Assembly (NCBI RefSeq): GCF_043555835.1
Contig: NZ_JBIGHV010000007.1
Location: forward strand, 186,001-250,000
Direction: 5' to 3'
Source: Pelomonas parva
GTDB taxonomy: Bacteria; Pseudomonadota; Gammaproteobacteria; Burkholderiales; Burkholderiaceae_C
DNA: 64,000 nt
The notes below the pieces were generated by a model. That model saw only the letters and a program-made list of their open reading frames with translations. It did no database searches and was not told where the DNA came from. Shown here in pieces: positions 25,086 to 34,156 of the stretch. Position 1 is the stretch's first letter. Every line of letters begins with the position of its first letter. The position numbers were made by a program, and so were the translations under genes.

Positions 25086-26609
25086 TCAGATCGTTGCCTT
25101 GATGGGGATGGTTCGCTTCTTCTCCGAGCCAAAGAGGCTCGTTTCCGTTACGCCCTCGGAGCAGCCGTTGCCGAAGCTGAAGCCGCAGCCGCCGCGCACG
25201 TTGAAGGCGTTCTCGGCGTACTCGCGGTGCGTCGTCGGGATGACGAAGCGGTCCTCGTAGTTGGCGATGGCCATCACGCGGTACATGTCCTGCACCTGGG
25301 CTTCAGAGAGGCCGGCCTGGTCGAGCACGGCCAGGTTCTTCACGCCGTCCACGTGCACGCCGCGCTGGTAGGCACGCATGGCGAGCATGCGCTCCAGCGC
25401 GCCGACGACGGGCACCGTGTCGCCGGCGGTCAGCAGGTTGGCGAGGTATTGCACGGGGATGCGCAGCTGCTTCACGTCAGGCAGCTCGCCCACCTCGCCG
25501 AGCTGGCCGGCATTCGCCGCCGCGCTGATGGGCGACAGCGGCGGCACGTACCAGACCATGGGCAGCGTGCGGTACTCGGGGTGCAGCGGCAGGGCCACCT
25601 TCCAGTCCACGGCCATCTTGTAGACGGGGCTGTTGCGCGCCGCCTCCAGCCAGTTCTCCGGGATGCCGTCAGCCCGCGCCTGCTCGATGACGGCGGGGTC
25701 GAAGGGGTCGAGGAAGAGATCGAGCTGGGCCTGGTAGAGGTCCTTGTCGTTGGGCGTGGCGGCGGCCTCGAGGATGCGGTCGGCGTCGTAGAGCAGCACG
25801 CCCAGGTAGCGGATGCGGCCGACGCAGGTCTCGGAGCAGACCGTGGGCTGGCCCGCTTCGATGCGCGGGTAGCAGAAGATGCACTTCTCGGCCTTGCCGC
25901 TCTTCCAGTTGTAATAGATCTTCTTGTAGGGGCAGCCCGACACGCACATGCGCCAGCCGCGGCACTTGTCCTGGTCGATCAGCACGATGCCGTCTTCCTC
26001 GCGCTTGTAGATCGAGCCCGAGGGGCAGCTCGCCACGCACGCCGGGTTCAGGCAGTGCTCGCACAGCCTGGGCAGATACATCATGAAGGTGTTCTCGAAC
26101 TGGCCGTAGATGTCCTTCTGGATGTCGTCGAAGTTCTTGTCCTTGCTGCGCTTGCTGAACTCGCCGCCGAGGATCTCCTCCCAGTTCGGGCCCCACTCGA
26201 TCTTCTCCATGCGCTGGCCGGTGATGAGGCTGCGCGGCCGGGCCGTCGGCGCATGCTTCATCTCGGGGGCCGACTGCAGGTGGTCGTAGTCGAAGGTGAA
26301 GGGCTCGTAGTAGTCGTCGATCTCCGGCAGGTTGGGGTTGGCGAAGATCTTCATCAAGAGCTTCCACTTGCCGCCCTGGCGCGGCTCCAGCTTGCCGTCG
26401 GGCTTGCGGATCCAGCCGCCGTTCCACTTGTCCTGGTTCTCCCATTCCTTGGGATAGCCGATGCCGGGCTTGGTCTCGACGTTGTTGAACCAGGCGTACT
26501 CGACGCCGGGGCGGCTGGTCCAGACGTTCTTGCAGGTCACCGAACAGGTGTGGCAGCCGATGCACTTGTCCAGGTTCAGGACCATGCCGATCTGTGCGCG
26601 TACTTTCAT
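25086..26609 (-). CDS. narH: respiratory nitrate reductase beta subunit NarH
   Basis: Iron-sulfur electron relay between NarI and NarG on the cytoplasmic face. Seen: 507 aa, normal length, with Cys clusters CIGCHTCSVTCKNVW (about 16-30), CEHCLNPACVASCPSG (about 183-198), CRGWRMCVSGCPYKK and CIFCYPR. The Trp in the third cluster (CRGWRMC) marks the [3Fe-4S] centre. Its ATG overlaps the stop of the inserted cupin gene (ATGA), so translation of narH is coupled to that gene and not to narG. Confidence 0.96.
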   Translation of the reverse strand: MKVRAQIGMVLNLDKCIGCHTCSVTCKNVWTSRPGVEYAWFNNVETKPGIGYPKEWENQDKWNGGWIRKPDGKLEPRQGGKWKLLMKIFANPNLPEIDDYYEPFTFDYDHLQSAPEMKHAPTARPRSLITGQRMEKIEWGPNWEEILGGEFSKRSKDKNFDDIQKDIYGQFENTFMMYLPRLCEHCLNPACVASCPSGSIYKREEDGIVLIDQDKCRGWRMCVSGCPYKKIYYNWKSGKAEKCIFCYPRIEAGQPTVCSETCVGRIRYLGVLLYDADRILEAAATPNDKDLYQAQLDLFLDPFDPAVIEQARADGIPENWLEAARNSPVYKMAVDWKVALPLHPEYRTLPMVWYVPPLSPISAAANAGQLGEVGELPDVKQLRIPVQYLANLLTAGDTVPVVGALERMLAMRAYQRGVHVDGVKNLAVLDQAGLSEAQVQDMYRVMAIANYEDRFVIPTTHREYAENAFNVRGGCGFSFGNGCSEGVTETSLFGSEKKRTIPIKATI

Positions 26610-26974
26610 GATGAGGATTCCTCTGTGTCGATCGCTGATGCGTGCGGGCGCTCCCCATGCAGCATCACCAAGGCCGAGGCAGCGGTCGTGGCCGTCACGG
26701 CGTGGAGTTCATTGGGCGGGATGTGGCACAAATCCCCGGCGGTCATCCGCAGCGCCTTGCCATGCACCTCGAAGGCCATCTCACCTTCCAGGCACTGGAT
26801 GACCAGGGCCTGGGGAACACGGTGTTCCTCCAGGTGCTCCCCGGCGCGCAGCACCAGGCGAAAGACATGCAGCCCGGGGACCTTCACCAGGGTGGTGGTC
26901 TTCTCTTCGGCGATGCGCTCGCCCAGTGGGCCGGCATACACCACCGCGCCTGCCGCCGCATGCATCAGCGCCAT
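26606..26974 (-). CDS. cupin-domain protein inserted between narG and narH
   Basis: Seen: 122 aa forming one cupin barrel. FRLVLRAGEHLEEHRVPQALVIQCLEGEMAFEVHGKALRMTAGDLCHIPPNELHAVTA covers both cupin motifs, with possible metal ligands in EEHRVP and in PNELHAV. The start at MALMHAAAG is set by an AAGGGGG-type ribosome-binding site; the longer reading lacks one. It begins 34 bases after narG and its stop overlaps the narH start. No nitrate-related role for the family is known to me. Inference: a sensor or small-molecule binder, or a factor for NarG/NarH stoichiometry or protection. Confidence 0.82.
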   Translation of the reverse strand: MALMHAAAGAVVYAGPLGERIAEEKTTTLVKVPGLHVFRLVLRAGEHLEEHRVPQALVIQCLEGEMAFEVHGKALRMTAGDLCHIPPNELHAVTATTAASALVMLHGERPHASAIDTEESSS

Positions 26975-27008
26975 ATGCCGTCCCCCTTGTGCGCCGAATG
27001 CGGCCGCA

Positions 27009-30000
27009 TCACGGGTTCTCCCCTTGGGCCTGATAGGCGGGCGCCAGGTGGTCGTCACGCGGCGTGTCCAGCCAGTCCACCTTGTTCATCTTGCGCACCA
27101 CGACGAACTCGTCGCGGTTGGTGCCGATGGTTCCGTAGTAGTTGAAGCCGTAGCTGTACTGGGCGTAGCCGCCGATCATGTGGGTGGGCTTGGTGACGAT
27201 GCGCGTCACCGAGTTGTGGATGCCGCCACGCACGCCGGTGATCTCGCTGCCGGGCGTGTTGATGATCTTTTCCTGGGCGTGATACATCATGGTCATGCCG
27301 GGGTTCACGCGCTGGCTGACCACCGCACGGGCCGCGATGGCGCCGTTGATGTTGAACAGCTCCACCCAGTCGTTGTCCTCGATGCCGGCCGATTTCGCGT
27401 CGTCCTCGCTGAGCCAGATGACAGGCCCGCCGCGGTTGAGCGTCAGCATCATCAGGTTGTCGCTGTAGGTGCTGTGGATGCCCCACTTCTGGTGCGGCGT
27501 GATGAAGTTGAGCACGATCTCGGCATTGCCGTTGGGCTTGATGCCGTGGATGCCGCCCGTGGCCTTCAGGTCCACCGGCGGGCGGTAGCTGCTGAAGCCC
27601 TCGCCGAAGGCACGCATCCACGCATGGTCCTGGTAGAACTGCTGGCGGCCCGTCAGCGTGCGCCATGGGATCAGTTCATGCACGTTGGTGTAGCCGGCGT
27701 TGTAGGAGACCTTCTCACTCTCAAGCCCGCTCCAGGTCGGCGAGCTGATGATCTTGCGCGGCTGCGCCTGGATGTCGCGGAAGCGGATTTTCTCGTCCTC
27801 GCGATGCAGGGCCAGGTGGGTGTGCTCGCGACCGGTGGCCTTGGACTGCGCGGCCCAGGCCTTGACGGCGACATGGCCGTTGGTCTCTGGCGCCAGCTGC
27901 AGGATGACCTCGCAGGCATCGATGTCGGTCACGATGCGCGCGCGGCCGGCGGCGTCCACGCCGTTGAGCTCGGCGAGCTGGGCGACCTCGGTCTTGGTGT
28001 CCCAGCCGATGCCCTTGCCGCCATTGCCCAGCTTGTCCATCAAGGGCCCCAGCGAGATGAAGCGCTCGTAGGTGGCCGGGTAGTCGCGCTCGACGACGGC
28101 GATGTTCGGCGCCGTCTTGCCAGGGATGAGTTCGCACTCGCCCTTCTTCCAGTCCTTCACGCCGAAGGGCTGGGCCAGCTCGGCCGGCGTGTCGTGCATC
28201 AGCGGTGACAGCACCACTTCCTTCTCCACGCCCAGGTGCCCGACGCAGACCTTGCTGAAGGCCTTGGCGAAGCCCTTGTAGATCTCCCAGTCACTGCGTG
28301 ACTGCCAGACCGGGTCCACGGCCGCCGACAGCGGGTGGATGAAGGGGTGCATGTCGCTGGTGTTGAGGTCGTTCTTCTCGTACCAGCTCGCGGTGGGCAG
28401 CACGATGTCCGAGTAGAGGCAGGTGGTGCTCATGCGGAAGTCCAGCGTCACCAGCAGGTCCAGCTTGCCCTGCGGCGCCTGGGCATGCCAGCGCACCTCG
28501 TTGGGCTTGGCTTCCTCCGCGCCCAGGTCCTTGCCCTGCACGCCGTTCTCGGTGCCCAGCAGGTGCTTGCAGAAATACTCGTGGCCCTTGCCGCTGGAGC
28601 CCAGCAGGTTGGAGCGCCAGACGAACATGTTGCGCGGCCAGTTCTGCGGCGCGTCGGGGTCCTCGCAGCTCATCTGTAGCGAGCCGTCGCGCAGGCCCTG
28701 CACGACATAGTCCTTGGGCGCCATGCCGGCCTCGGCTGCGTCCTTGACGACCTGCAGCGGGTTGGTCTTGAGCTGGGGGGCGCTGGGCAGCCAGCCCATG
28801 CGCTCGGCGCGCACATTGCAGTCGATGAGGCTGCCGTCGAACTCGGCGCGCTCGTCCGCCGTGGCCAGCGGCGACAGCACCTCGTCGACATTGAGCTTCT
28901 CGTAGCGCCACTGGTCGGTGTGGGCGTAGAAGAAGCTGGTGCTGTTCATCTGGCGCGGCGGGCGCAGCCAGTCGGTGGCGAAGGCCAGCGGTACCCAGCC
29001 GGTCTGCGGGCGCAGCTTTTCCTGGCCCACGTAATGCGCCCAGCCGCCGCCGCTCTGGCCGATGCAGCCGCACATCATCAGGAGGTTGATGACACCGCGA
29101 TAGTTCATGTCGCAGTGGTACCAGTGGTTCATCGCGGCGCCGATGATGATCATCGACTTGCCCCGGGTCTTGTGCGCGTTCTCGGCGAACTCGCGCCCCA
29201 CGCGGATGACCTGCGCACGCGGCACGCCAGTGATGGCCTCCTGCCAGGCCGGCGTGTAGGGCGCGTTGTCGTCATAGCTGCTGGCGCCCGAGCCCCAGCC
29301 GCGGTCGATGCCGTATTGCGCGGCCTGCAGGTCGAAGACGGTCGCGACGATGACCTCACCGTCCTGCGTCACCAGCCGCGAAGCCGGCACACGGGCGCAG
29401 TGGCTGACGCCGTCGGCTTGCGGGTTGGGCGTGAAGTGCGCGCTGGCGCTGCCGGCGAAGTAGGGGAAGGCGACATCGACGATCTCGTGCGCCTGCTCGC
29501 CGTCCTCTACCAGCGAGAGCTTGAGCTTCACATCGCCGCCGCCCTCGGCCTCCCTGGCCTCCAGGTTCCACTTGCCGGTGTCGTCGCGGCCCTCGGCACC
29601 CCAGCGGAAGCCGATGGAGCCGTGCGGCAGCACCAGGCGGCCGGTGGCGTCGAAGGCCAGCGTCTTCCACTCCGGGTTGTTGCTCTGGCCCATCTGGCCG
29701 GCCAGGTCGCTGGCGCGCAGGTAGCGCCCGGGCACGCGGGTCTTGCGGCCGTCGGGCAGGGTCTGCTCCTGCAGCAGCACCAGCAGCGGCAGGTCGGTGT
29801 AGCGGCGCGCGTAGTCGTCGAAGTAGGGGCTGCGCTGCTTGAAATAGAACTCGTTGAGGGCGACGTGGCCCATCGCCATCGCGAGCGCGGCATCCGTGCC
29901 CTGCTTGGGGTGCAGCCACAGGTCGGCCAGCTTGGCGACCTCGGAGTAGTCGGGCGTCACGGCCACCGTCTTCGCGCCCTTGTAGCGCACCTCGGTGAAG

Positions 30001-30800
30001 AAGTGGGCGTCCGGCGTGCGCGTCTGCGGCACGTTGCTGCCCCAGGCAATGATGTAGTTGCTGTTGTACCAATCGGCCGACTCGGGCACGTCGGTCTGCT
30101 CGCCCCAGACCTGCGGGCTGGCTGGCGGCAGGTCGCAGTACCAGTCGTAGAAGCTCATGCAGACGCCGCCGATCAGGCTGAGGTAGCGGCTGCCCGCCGC
30201 GTAACTGACCATGGACATCGCCGGGATGGGCGAGAAGCCGATGACGCGGTCCGGCCCGTGCTGCTTGATCGTGTAGACGTTGGCCGCAGCAATCAGCTCG
30301 TTGACCTCGTCCCAGGTGGAGCGCACGAAGCCGCCCATGCCGCGCACCTGCTGGTAGTCGCGCCGCGCGCTCTCGTCGCTCTGGATCAGCGCCCAGGCAT
30401 CAACCGGGCTCTTCGAGACAGCCAGCGCCTCGCGCCAACGCTTGAGCAGGCGGCCGCGCACCATCGGGTACTTCACGCGGTTGGCGCTGTAGAGATACCA
30501 GCTGTAGCTCGCGCCTCGTGCGCAGCCGCGCGGCTCGTGATTGGGCAGCTCGGGGCGGGTGCGCGGGTAGTCGGTCTGCTGGGTCTCCCAGGTGACGATG
30601 CCGCCCTTGACGTAGATCTTCCACGAGCAGGAGCCGGTGCAGTTCACACCATGCGTGCTGCGCACGATCTTGTCGTGCGCCCAGCGGTTGCGGTAGGCGT
30701 CCTCCCAGGTGCGGTCCTCGCCGGTGGTGACGCCATGGCCGCCCGAGAACACCTCCTTGGGCAGCTGGAAGGCGGTCAGTCGATCCAGGAAATGGGACAT
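27009..30800 (-). CDS. narG: respiratory nitrate reductase alpha subunit NarG
   Basis: Catalytic molybdenum subunit reducing nitrate to nitrite in the cytoplasm. Seen: 1263 aa, full length. The FS0 [4Fe-4S] motif begins with His in THGVNCTGSCSW, and the Mo-ligand region is QTDYPRTRPELPNHEPRGCARGAS. The characteristic segments SFYDWYCDLPPASPQVWGEQTD, NHWYHCDMNYRG and YGFNYYGTIGTNRDEFV are present. No twin-arginine signal peptide is present, as expected for the cytoplasm-facing enzyme (NarG keeps only a vestigial motif). The start is fixed by a GGAGAA ribosome-binding site; the longer in-frame reading is non-coding in character. It follows the third NarK gene by 11 bases. Confidence 0.97.
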   Translation of the reverse strand: MSHFLDRLTAFQLPKEVFSGGHGVTTGEDRTWEDAYRNRWAHDKIVRSTHGVNCTGSCSWKIYVKGGIVTWETQQTDYPRTRPELPNHEPRGCARGASYSWYLYSANRVKYPMVRGRLLKRWREALAVSKSPVDAWALIQSDESARRDYQQVRGMGGFVRSTWDEVNELIAAANVYTIKQHGPDRVIGFSPIPAMSMVSYAAGSRYLSLIGGVCMSFYDWYCDLPPASPQVWGEQTDVPESADWYNSNYIIAWGSNVPQTRTPDAHFFTEVRYKGAKTVAVTPDYSEVAKLADLWLHPKQGTDAALAMAMGHVALNEFYFKQRSPYFDDYARRYTDLPLLVLLQEQTLPDGRKTRVPGRYLRASDLAGQMGQSNNPEWKTLAFDATGRLVLPHGSIGFRWGAEGRDDTGKWNLEAREAEGGGDVKLKLSLVEDGEQAHEIVDVAFPYFAGSASAHFTPNPQADGVSHCARVPASRLVTQDGEVIVATVFDLQAAQYGIDRGWGSGASSYDDNAPYTPAWQEAITGVPRAQVIRVGREFAENAHKTRGKSMIIIGAAMNHWYHCDMNYRGVINLLMMCGCIGQSGGGWAHYVGQEKLRPQTGWVPLAFATDWLRPPRQMNSTSFFYAHTDQWRYEKLNVDEVLSPLATADERAEFDGSLIDCNVRAERMGWLPSAPQLKTNPLQVVKDAAEAGMAPKDYVVQGLRDGSLQMSCEDPDAPQNWPRNMFVWRSNLLGSSGKGHEYFCKHLLGTENGVQGKDLGAEEAKPNEVRWHAQAPQGKLDLLVTLDFRMSTTCLYSDIVLPTASWYEKNDLNTSDMHPFIHPLSAAVDPVWQSRSDWEIYKGFAKAFSKVCVGHLGVEKEVVLSPLMHDTPAELAQPFGVKDWKKGECELIPGKTAPNIAVVERDYPATYERFISLGPLMDKLGNGGKGIGWDTKTEVAQLAELNGVDAAGRARIVTDIDACEVILQLAPETNGHVAVKAWAAQSKATGREHTHLALHREDEKIRFRDIQAQPRKIISSPTWSGLESEKVSYNAGYTNVHELIPWRTLTGRQQFYQDHAWMRAFGEGFSSYRPPVDLKATGGIHGIKPNGNAEIVLNFITPHQKWGIHSTYSDNLMMLTLNRGGPVIWLSEDDAKSAGIEDNDWVELFNINGAIAARAVVSQRVNPGMTMMYHAQEKIINTPGSEITGVRGGIHNSVTRIVTKPTHMIGGYAQYSYGFNYYGTIGTNRDEFVVVRKMNKVDWLDTPRDDHLAPAYQAQGENP

Positions 30801-30811
30801 CGATTTCTCCG

Positions 30812-32149
30812 TTAACAGGACAGTGGGGCGTGCCGCCGGCCGTAGAACCACCAGCAGATGGCCATGCAGCTCAGGTAGAACGCCAGGAAGCAATACAAGG
30901 CGGCCTCGGGGCCGCCAGCCAGCGCGATCGCGCTGCCGAAACTCTTGGGAATGAAGAAGCCGCCGTAGGCACCGATGGCTGAGCACAGCCCCAGCGCCGC
31001 GGCGCCCTGGGCCTGGGCCTCAGGCAATGAACCTTGGCTTTGCTGCGCTTCGCGCACAAAGCCCATCGGCACCATGCGAAAGGTGCTGCCGTTGGCAATG
31101 CCGGCCGCCAGGAAGATGAGCGTGAAGCTGGCGACGAAGAGCGCCGCGCCGCCCTCGCCCGCCAGGCTGGCAAGCACGCCGACGACACCCAGGGCCAGCG
31201 CGCCGAAGCAGGCCAGGCTGATGCGCGCGCCGCCGAACTTGTCGGCCGCCCAGCCGCCCAACGGCCGTGCCAGCGCGCCGAGCAGCGGGCCGATCCAGGC
31301 CAACTGCAGCGCGCCGTCCAGCTCAGGCAACTGGCTGCGCAGCAGCAGCGGATAGGCCGCCGAGAAGCCGATGAAACTGCCAAAGCTGCCCAGATACAGC
31401 CAGCTCATCAGCCAGCTGTGCCGGCGCGTGAAGAGCTGGGCCTGCTCGGTCATGCCGACGCCAGCGGCGGGCAGATCGTCCATGCCGAACCAGGCGGCCA
31501 TGCTGGCGAGCGCGATCAGCGGCAGCCACACCAGGCCGGCATTGGCCAGCCACAGCCCGCCCGGTTGGGCGGGCAGGCCGAAGAGATCAAGCGCGATGAC
31601 CATCGGCACGGCCCACTGCACCAGGCCCACGCCCAGGTGCGCGAAGCCGGCGCCCACGCCCAGCGCCGTGCCCTGCTCGCGCGCCGGATAGCAGGCACTG
31701 ATGTGGGCCATGCCGCTGGCGAAGTTGGCGCCGCCCAGGCCGCACAGCAGGGCCAGCACGACCATCCATTCGTAGGGCGTGGCGGGGTCCTGCACGGCCA
31801 GCGCGATGCCGCCGGCGGGCAGCAGCAGGCTGGCGGTGGACAAGGCCGTCCAGCGCCTGCCGCCGACCCAGCGCACGGCGAAGCCGTAGAAGATGCGCAG
31901 CGTGGCGCCGCACAAGGCCGGCAGCGCGCTGAGCCAGAACAGCTGGTTGGTGCTGTAGCGAAAACCCGCCGCCGGCAGATGCACGACGAGCACCGACCAC
32001 AGCATCCACACCGCGAACGACAGCGCCAGCGCGGGAATAGCAACCCAGAGGTTGCGCAGCGCCACCGCCCGGCCATGGCCGGTCCAGAAACCCGGGTCTT
32101 CCGGGTTCCAGGGCAGTGGGAGTGAGAGAGTCTTTGGCACGGTAGTCAT
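30812..32149 (-). CDS. narK: NarK-family nitrate/nitrite transporter (third copy, directly upstream of narG)
   Basis: Major-facilitator transporter in the inner membrane. Seen: 445 aa with 12 predicted helices. The N-terminal PWNPEDPGFWTGHGRAVALRNLW leads into helix 1. The nitrate-signature-like GLGGANFASGMAHISACYPAREQGTALG and the second-half FASGIANGSTFRMVP-type motif (AAGIANGSTFRMVPMGF) are present. It resembles NarK2-type nitrate/nitrite antiporters most. A GAGGAG ribosome-binding site supports the start. It sits between one 113-bp repeat copy and narG, so it could be transcribed with narG independently of narK1-narK2. Confidence 0.9.
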   Translation of the reverse strand: MTTVPKTLSLPLPWNPEDPGFWTGHGRAVALRNLWVAIPALALSFAVWMLWSVLVVHLPAAGFRYSTNQLFWLSALPALCGATLRIFYGFAVRWVGGRRWTALSTASLLLPAGGIALAVQDPATPYEWMVVLALLCGLGGANFASGMAHISACYPAREQGTALGVGAGFAHLGVGLVQWAVPMVIALDLFGLPAQPGGLWLANAGLVWLPLIALASMAAWFGMDDLPAAGVGMTEQAQLFTRRHSWLMSWLYLGSFGSFIGFSAAYPLLLRSQLPELDGALQLAWIGPLLGALARPLGGWAADKFGGARISLACFGALALGVVGVLASLAGEGGAALFVASFTLIFLAAGIANGSTFRMVPMGFVREAQQSQGSLPEAQAQGAAALGLCSAIGAYGGFFIPKSFGSAIALAGGPEAALYCFLAFYLSCMAICWWFYGRRHAPLSC

Positions 32150-32504
32150 GCTCCTCGGCGGGGGCTTCGTTGCCCATCCACCGCCGGTTGGGTGGGACCG
32201 GCGCGGAAGGAGGAGGCGGGAGGCGGCAGGCATCGTTCTTCCGGACGAGGGCACTTAGGTTGGGCGCAGGAGGCTGGGTAGGCCTGATGCTCCGTTGCTC
32301 GGGCCAGCGGCCCGATCCTTCGCCAGGCACAAACAGTCCTCAGGACTGTTTGAGTCCGGGCTCAGTCCCCCGGTCTGCTTCGCAGCCCTCCTCCTTTACC
32401 TGCGCATCAGGCCCACCCAGCCTCCTGCTTGGCACTTCTCGGAATGCGCCAAGAAAAATCGCGCCCGTCGGGCGCGATGTGAAGATGGGGACGTGCGGTA
32501 CTGG
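32150..32504. other. intergenic region carrying a repeat unit
   Basis: About 350 bases between two narK-type genes, with no gene. Most of it is taken up by the structured repeat described separately. The remainder after it (about 32428-32504) is GC-rich. A dyad GGCGCGATTTTTC/GAAAAATCGCGCC-like stretch is visible at about 32450-32475 (GAAAAATCGCGCCCGTCGGGCGCGAT) and could be the terminator of narK2. Confidence 0.45.
32267..32427. repeat. structured repeat, copy 1 (113-bp core inside 24-bp inverted arms)
   Basis: Seen: the core at 32293-32405 recurs in inverted orientation at 35673-35785 with about 8 differences in 113 bases. Its centre is a near-perfect dyad, AAACAGTCCT and AGGACTGTTT around one base. 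Here the core is enclosed by inverted arms at 32267-32290 and 32404-32427 that match at 23 of 24 positions. The arms have the sequence CAGGAGGCTGGG followed by a GGCCTGATGC end. The second copy has different arms. The unit fits a REP/REPIN-like or small mobile repeat and lies between transporter genes. Confidence 0.8.
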
Positions 32505-34136
32505 TCAGGGGTTCTTGATCTCTGCGCCGCGGCGCAGATAGAACCACCAGTTCAGCACCAGGCAGACGGCGTAGAAAGCCGCGAAGCCATAGAAGGCGAA
32601 CTGCGGCGTGCCGGCCTTGATCTGCTCGCCGATCAGCACCGGCGCGACGAAGGCGCCGTAGGCGGCGACGGCCGAGGTCCAGCCCAGCACGGGGCCGGCC
32701 TGGGTGCGGTCGAAGATGATGCCCACCGAGCGGAAGGTGGAGCCGTTGCCGACACCGCTGGCCGCGAACAGCAGCACCATCAGGCCCATGAAGGCCGGGA
32801 AGAACTGCTCCGGCGTGGCCGAGCCGTAGGCCTGCTGCATGACGTAGCCGACGGCCGCCGAGGCGAACACCATGACCGTGGAGATGACCTGCGTGACGAT
32901 GGAGCCGCCGACCTTGTCCGAGATCCAGCCGCCCAATGGCCGCACCGCAGCGCCGACGAAGGGGCCGATCCAGGCATAGGTCAGCGCAGACGGGGCGTTC
33001 GGGTTCTTCAGCGTGTGCGTGAGCACGCCGGCCGCATCGGCTACATGCTGGAAGCCGAAGATCACCGTGATCGCCAGCGGCAGGGCCATCGAGAAGCCGA
33101 TGAAGCTGCCGAAGGTGACGACGTAGAGGGCCGTCAGGCTCCAGGTGTGCTTGTTGCGGAAGATGGCGAACTGCTTGGCGACGTTCTCCTTCATCGCCCC
33201 GAAGGCGGCCAGCCGCATGACGAGCAGCGCGGCAATGATGTCCAGCGGGATGGCCACCCACATGCTGAGCAGGCCCAGGCCCGTCGGCGCCGGCAGGTAG
33301 AGATAGAGCATCCCGATGGTCGGCAAGAAGGCCAGCGAATACAGGTAGGTGATCTTCAGGAAGGCCACCACGGGATGACCGGCGCTCGGCGTCACGGTCT
33401 TCAGGTTGTTCATGCCGAACCAGCACAGGATGGACAGCGGCACCAGCGACAGCACCCACGCAAAGCCGGCGTTCTGAATCCAGGTCTCGGTGCCCGCAGG
33501 AATCTTGCCGAAGATCCAGCCGCTGGCCTTCACCAGCGTCATGGGGTCGCCGCTGAGGCCGAAGAAGCTGACCGTCATGACCAGCGGGATGACGACCTGC
33601 ATCGTCGTCACGCCGAAGTTGCCCAGGCCCGCGTTCAGGCCGAGCGCCGTGCCCTGCAGCCGCTTCGGGAAGAAGGTGTTGATGTTGGACATCGACGAGG
33701 CGAAGTTGCCGCCACCCACGCCCGACCACAGCGCCATCAGCTGGAAGGCCCACAGCGGCCAGCCCGGGTGCTGCAGTGCGATGCCGGTGCCGATGGCCGG
33801 CGCCAGCAGCATGGCGGTCGTCAGGAAGATGGTGTTGCGCCCGCCGGCCATGCGGATCAGGAAGGAGGCCGGGATGCGCATCGTGGCGCCCGAGATGCCG
33901 GCGATGGCCGTCAGCGTGAAGAGCTCGGCCTGGGTGAAGGGGAAGCCCAGGTTCAGCATCTGCACGGCGATGATGCCCCACATGCCCCAGACGGCGAAGC
34001 CGCACAGCAGGGCCGGGATGGAGATCCACAGGTTGCGGTAGGCGATGCGCTTGCCGGTGCGCTCCCAGAAGGCGTCGTCCTCAGGGCGCCAGTCGTCGAT
34101 GTCCGCGCCACGGGTGGCGCTGCCGGTCTTGTTCAT
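32505..34136 (-). CDS. narK2: NarK2-type nitrate/nitrite transporter
   Basis: Membrane antiporter thought to exchange nitrite for nitrate. Seen: 543 aa, longer than the usual 460-480. The longer stretches lie in the segment between helices 6 and 7 and in a loop around FGLSGDPMTLVKASGWIFGKIPAGTETW. The N-terminal WRPEDDAFWERTGKRIAYRNLWISIP, the GGGNFASSMSNINTFFPKRLQGTALGLNAGLGNFG nitrate signature and the second signature SGVGNGSTFRSVGIIF are all present. The AAGGA ribosome-binding site fixes the start, 20 bases after narK1. It pairs with narK1 as in many denitrifiers. Confidence 0.93.
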   Translation of the reverse strand: MNKTGSATRGADIDDWRPEDDAFWERTGKRIAYRNLWISIPALLCGFAVWGMWGIIAVQMLNLGFPFTQAELFTLTAIAGISGATMRIPASFLIRMAGGRNTIFLTTAMLLAPAIGTGIALQHPGWPLWAFQLMALWSGVGGGNFASSMSNINTFFPKRLQGTALGLNAGLGNFGVTTMQVVIPLVMTVSFFGLSGDPMTLVKASGWIFGKIPAGTETWIQNAGFAWVLSLVPLSILCWFGMNNLKTVTPSAGHPVVAFLKITYLYSLAFLPTIGMLYLYLPAPTGLGLLSMWVAIPLDIIAALLVMRLAAFGAMKENVAKQFAIFRNKHTWSLTALYVVTFGSFIGFSMALPLAITVIFGFQHVADAAGVLTHTLKNPNAPSALTYAWIGPFVGAAVRPLGGWISDKVGGSIVTQVISTVMVFASAAVGYVMQQAYGSATPEQFFPAFMGLMVLLFAASGVGNGSTFRSVGIIFDRTQAGPVLGWTSAVAAYGAFVAPVLIGEQIKAGTPQFAFYGFAAFYAVCLVLNWWFYLRRGAEIKNP

Positions 34137-34156
34137 GGAATGTCCTTGTGCCGGGT

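Noticed and set aside
25227..28208. 993-codon open frame on the plus strand
   Set aside because: Antisense to narH, the cupin gene and narG; composition is a by-product of high GC, with no motif and no ribosome-binding site.
28920..30815. 631-codon open frame on the plus strand
   Set aside because: Mirror of narG coding sequence; Ala/Arg/Val-rich with no recognisable domain.
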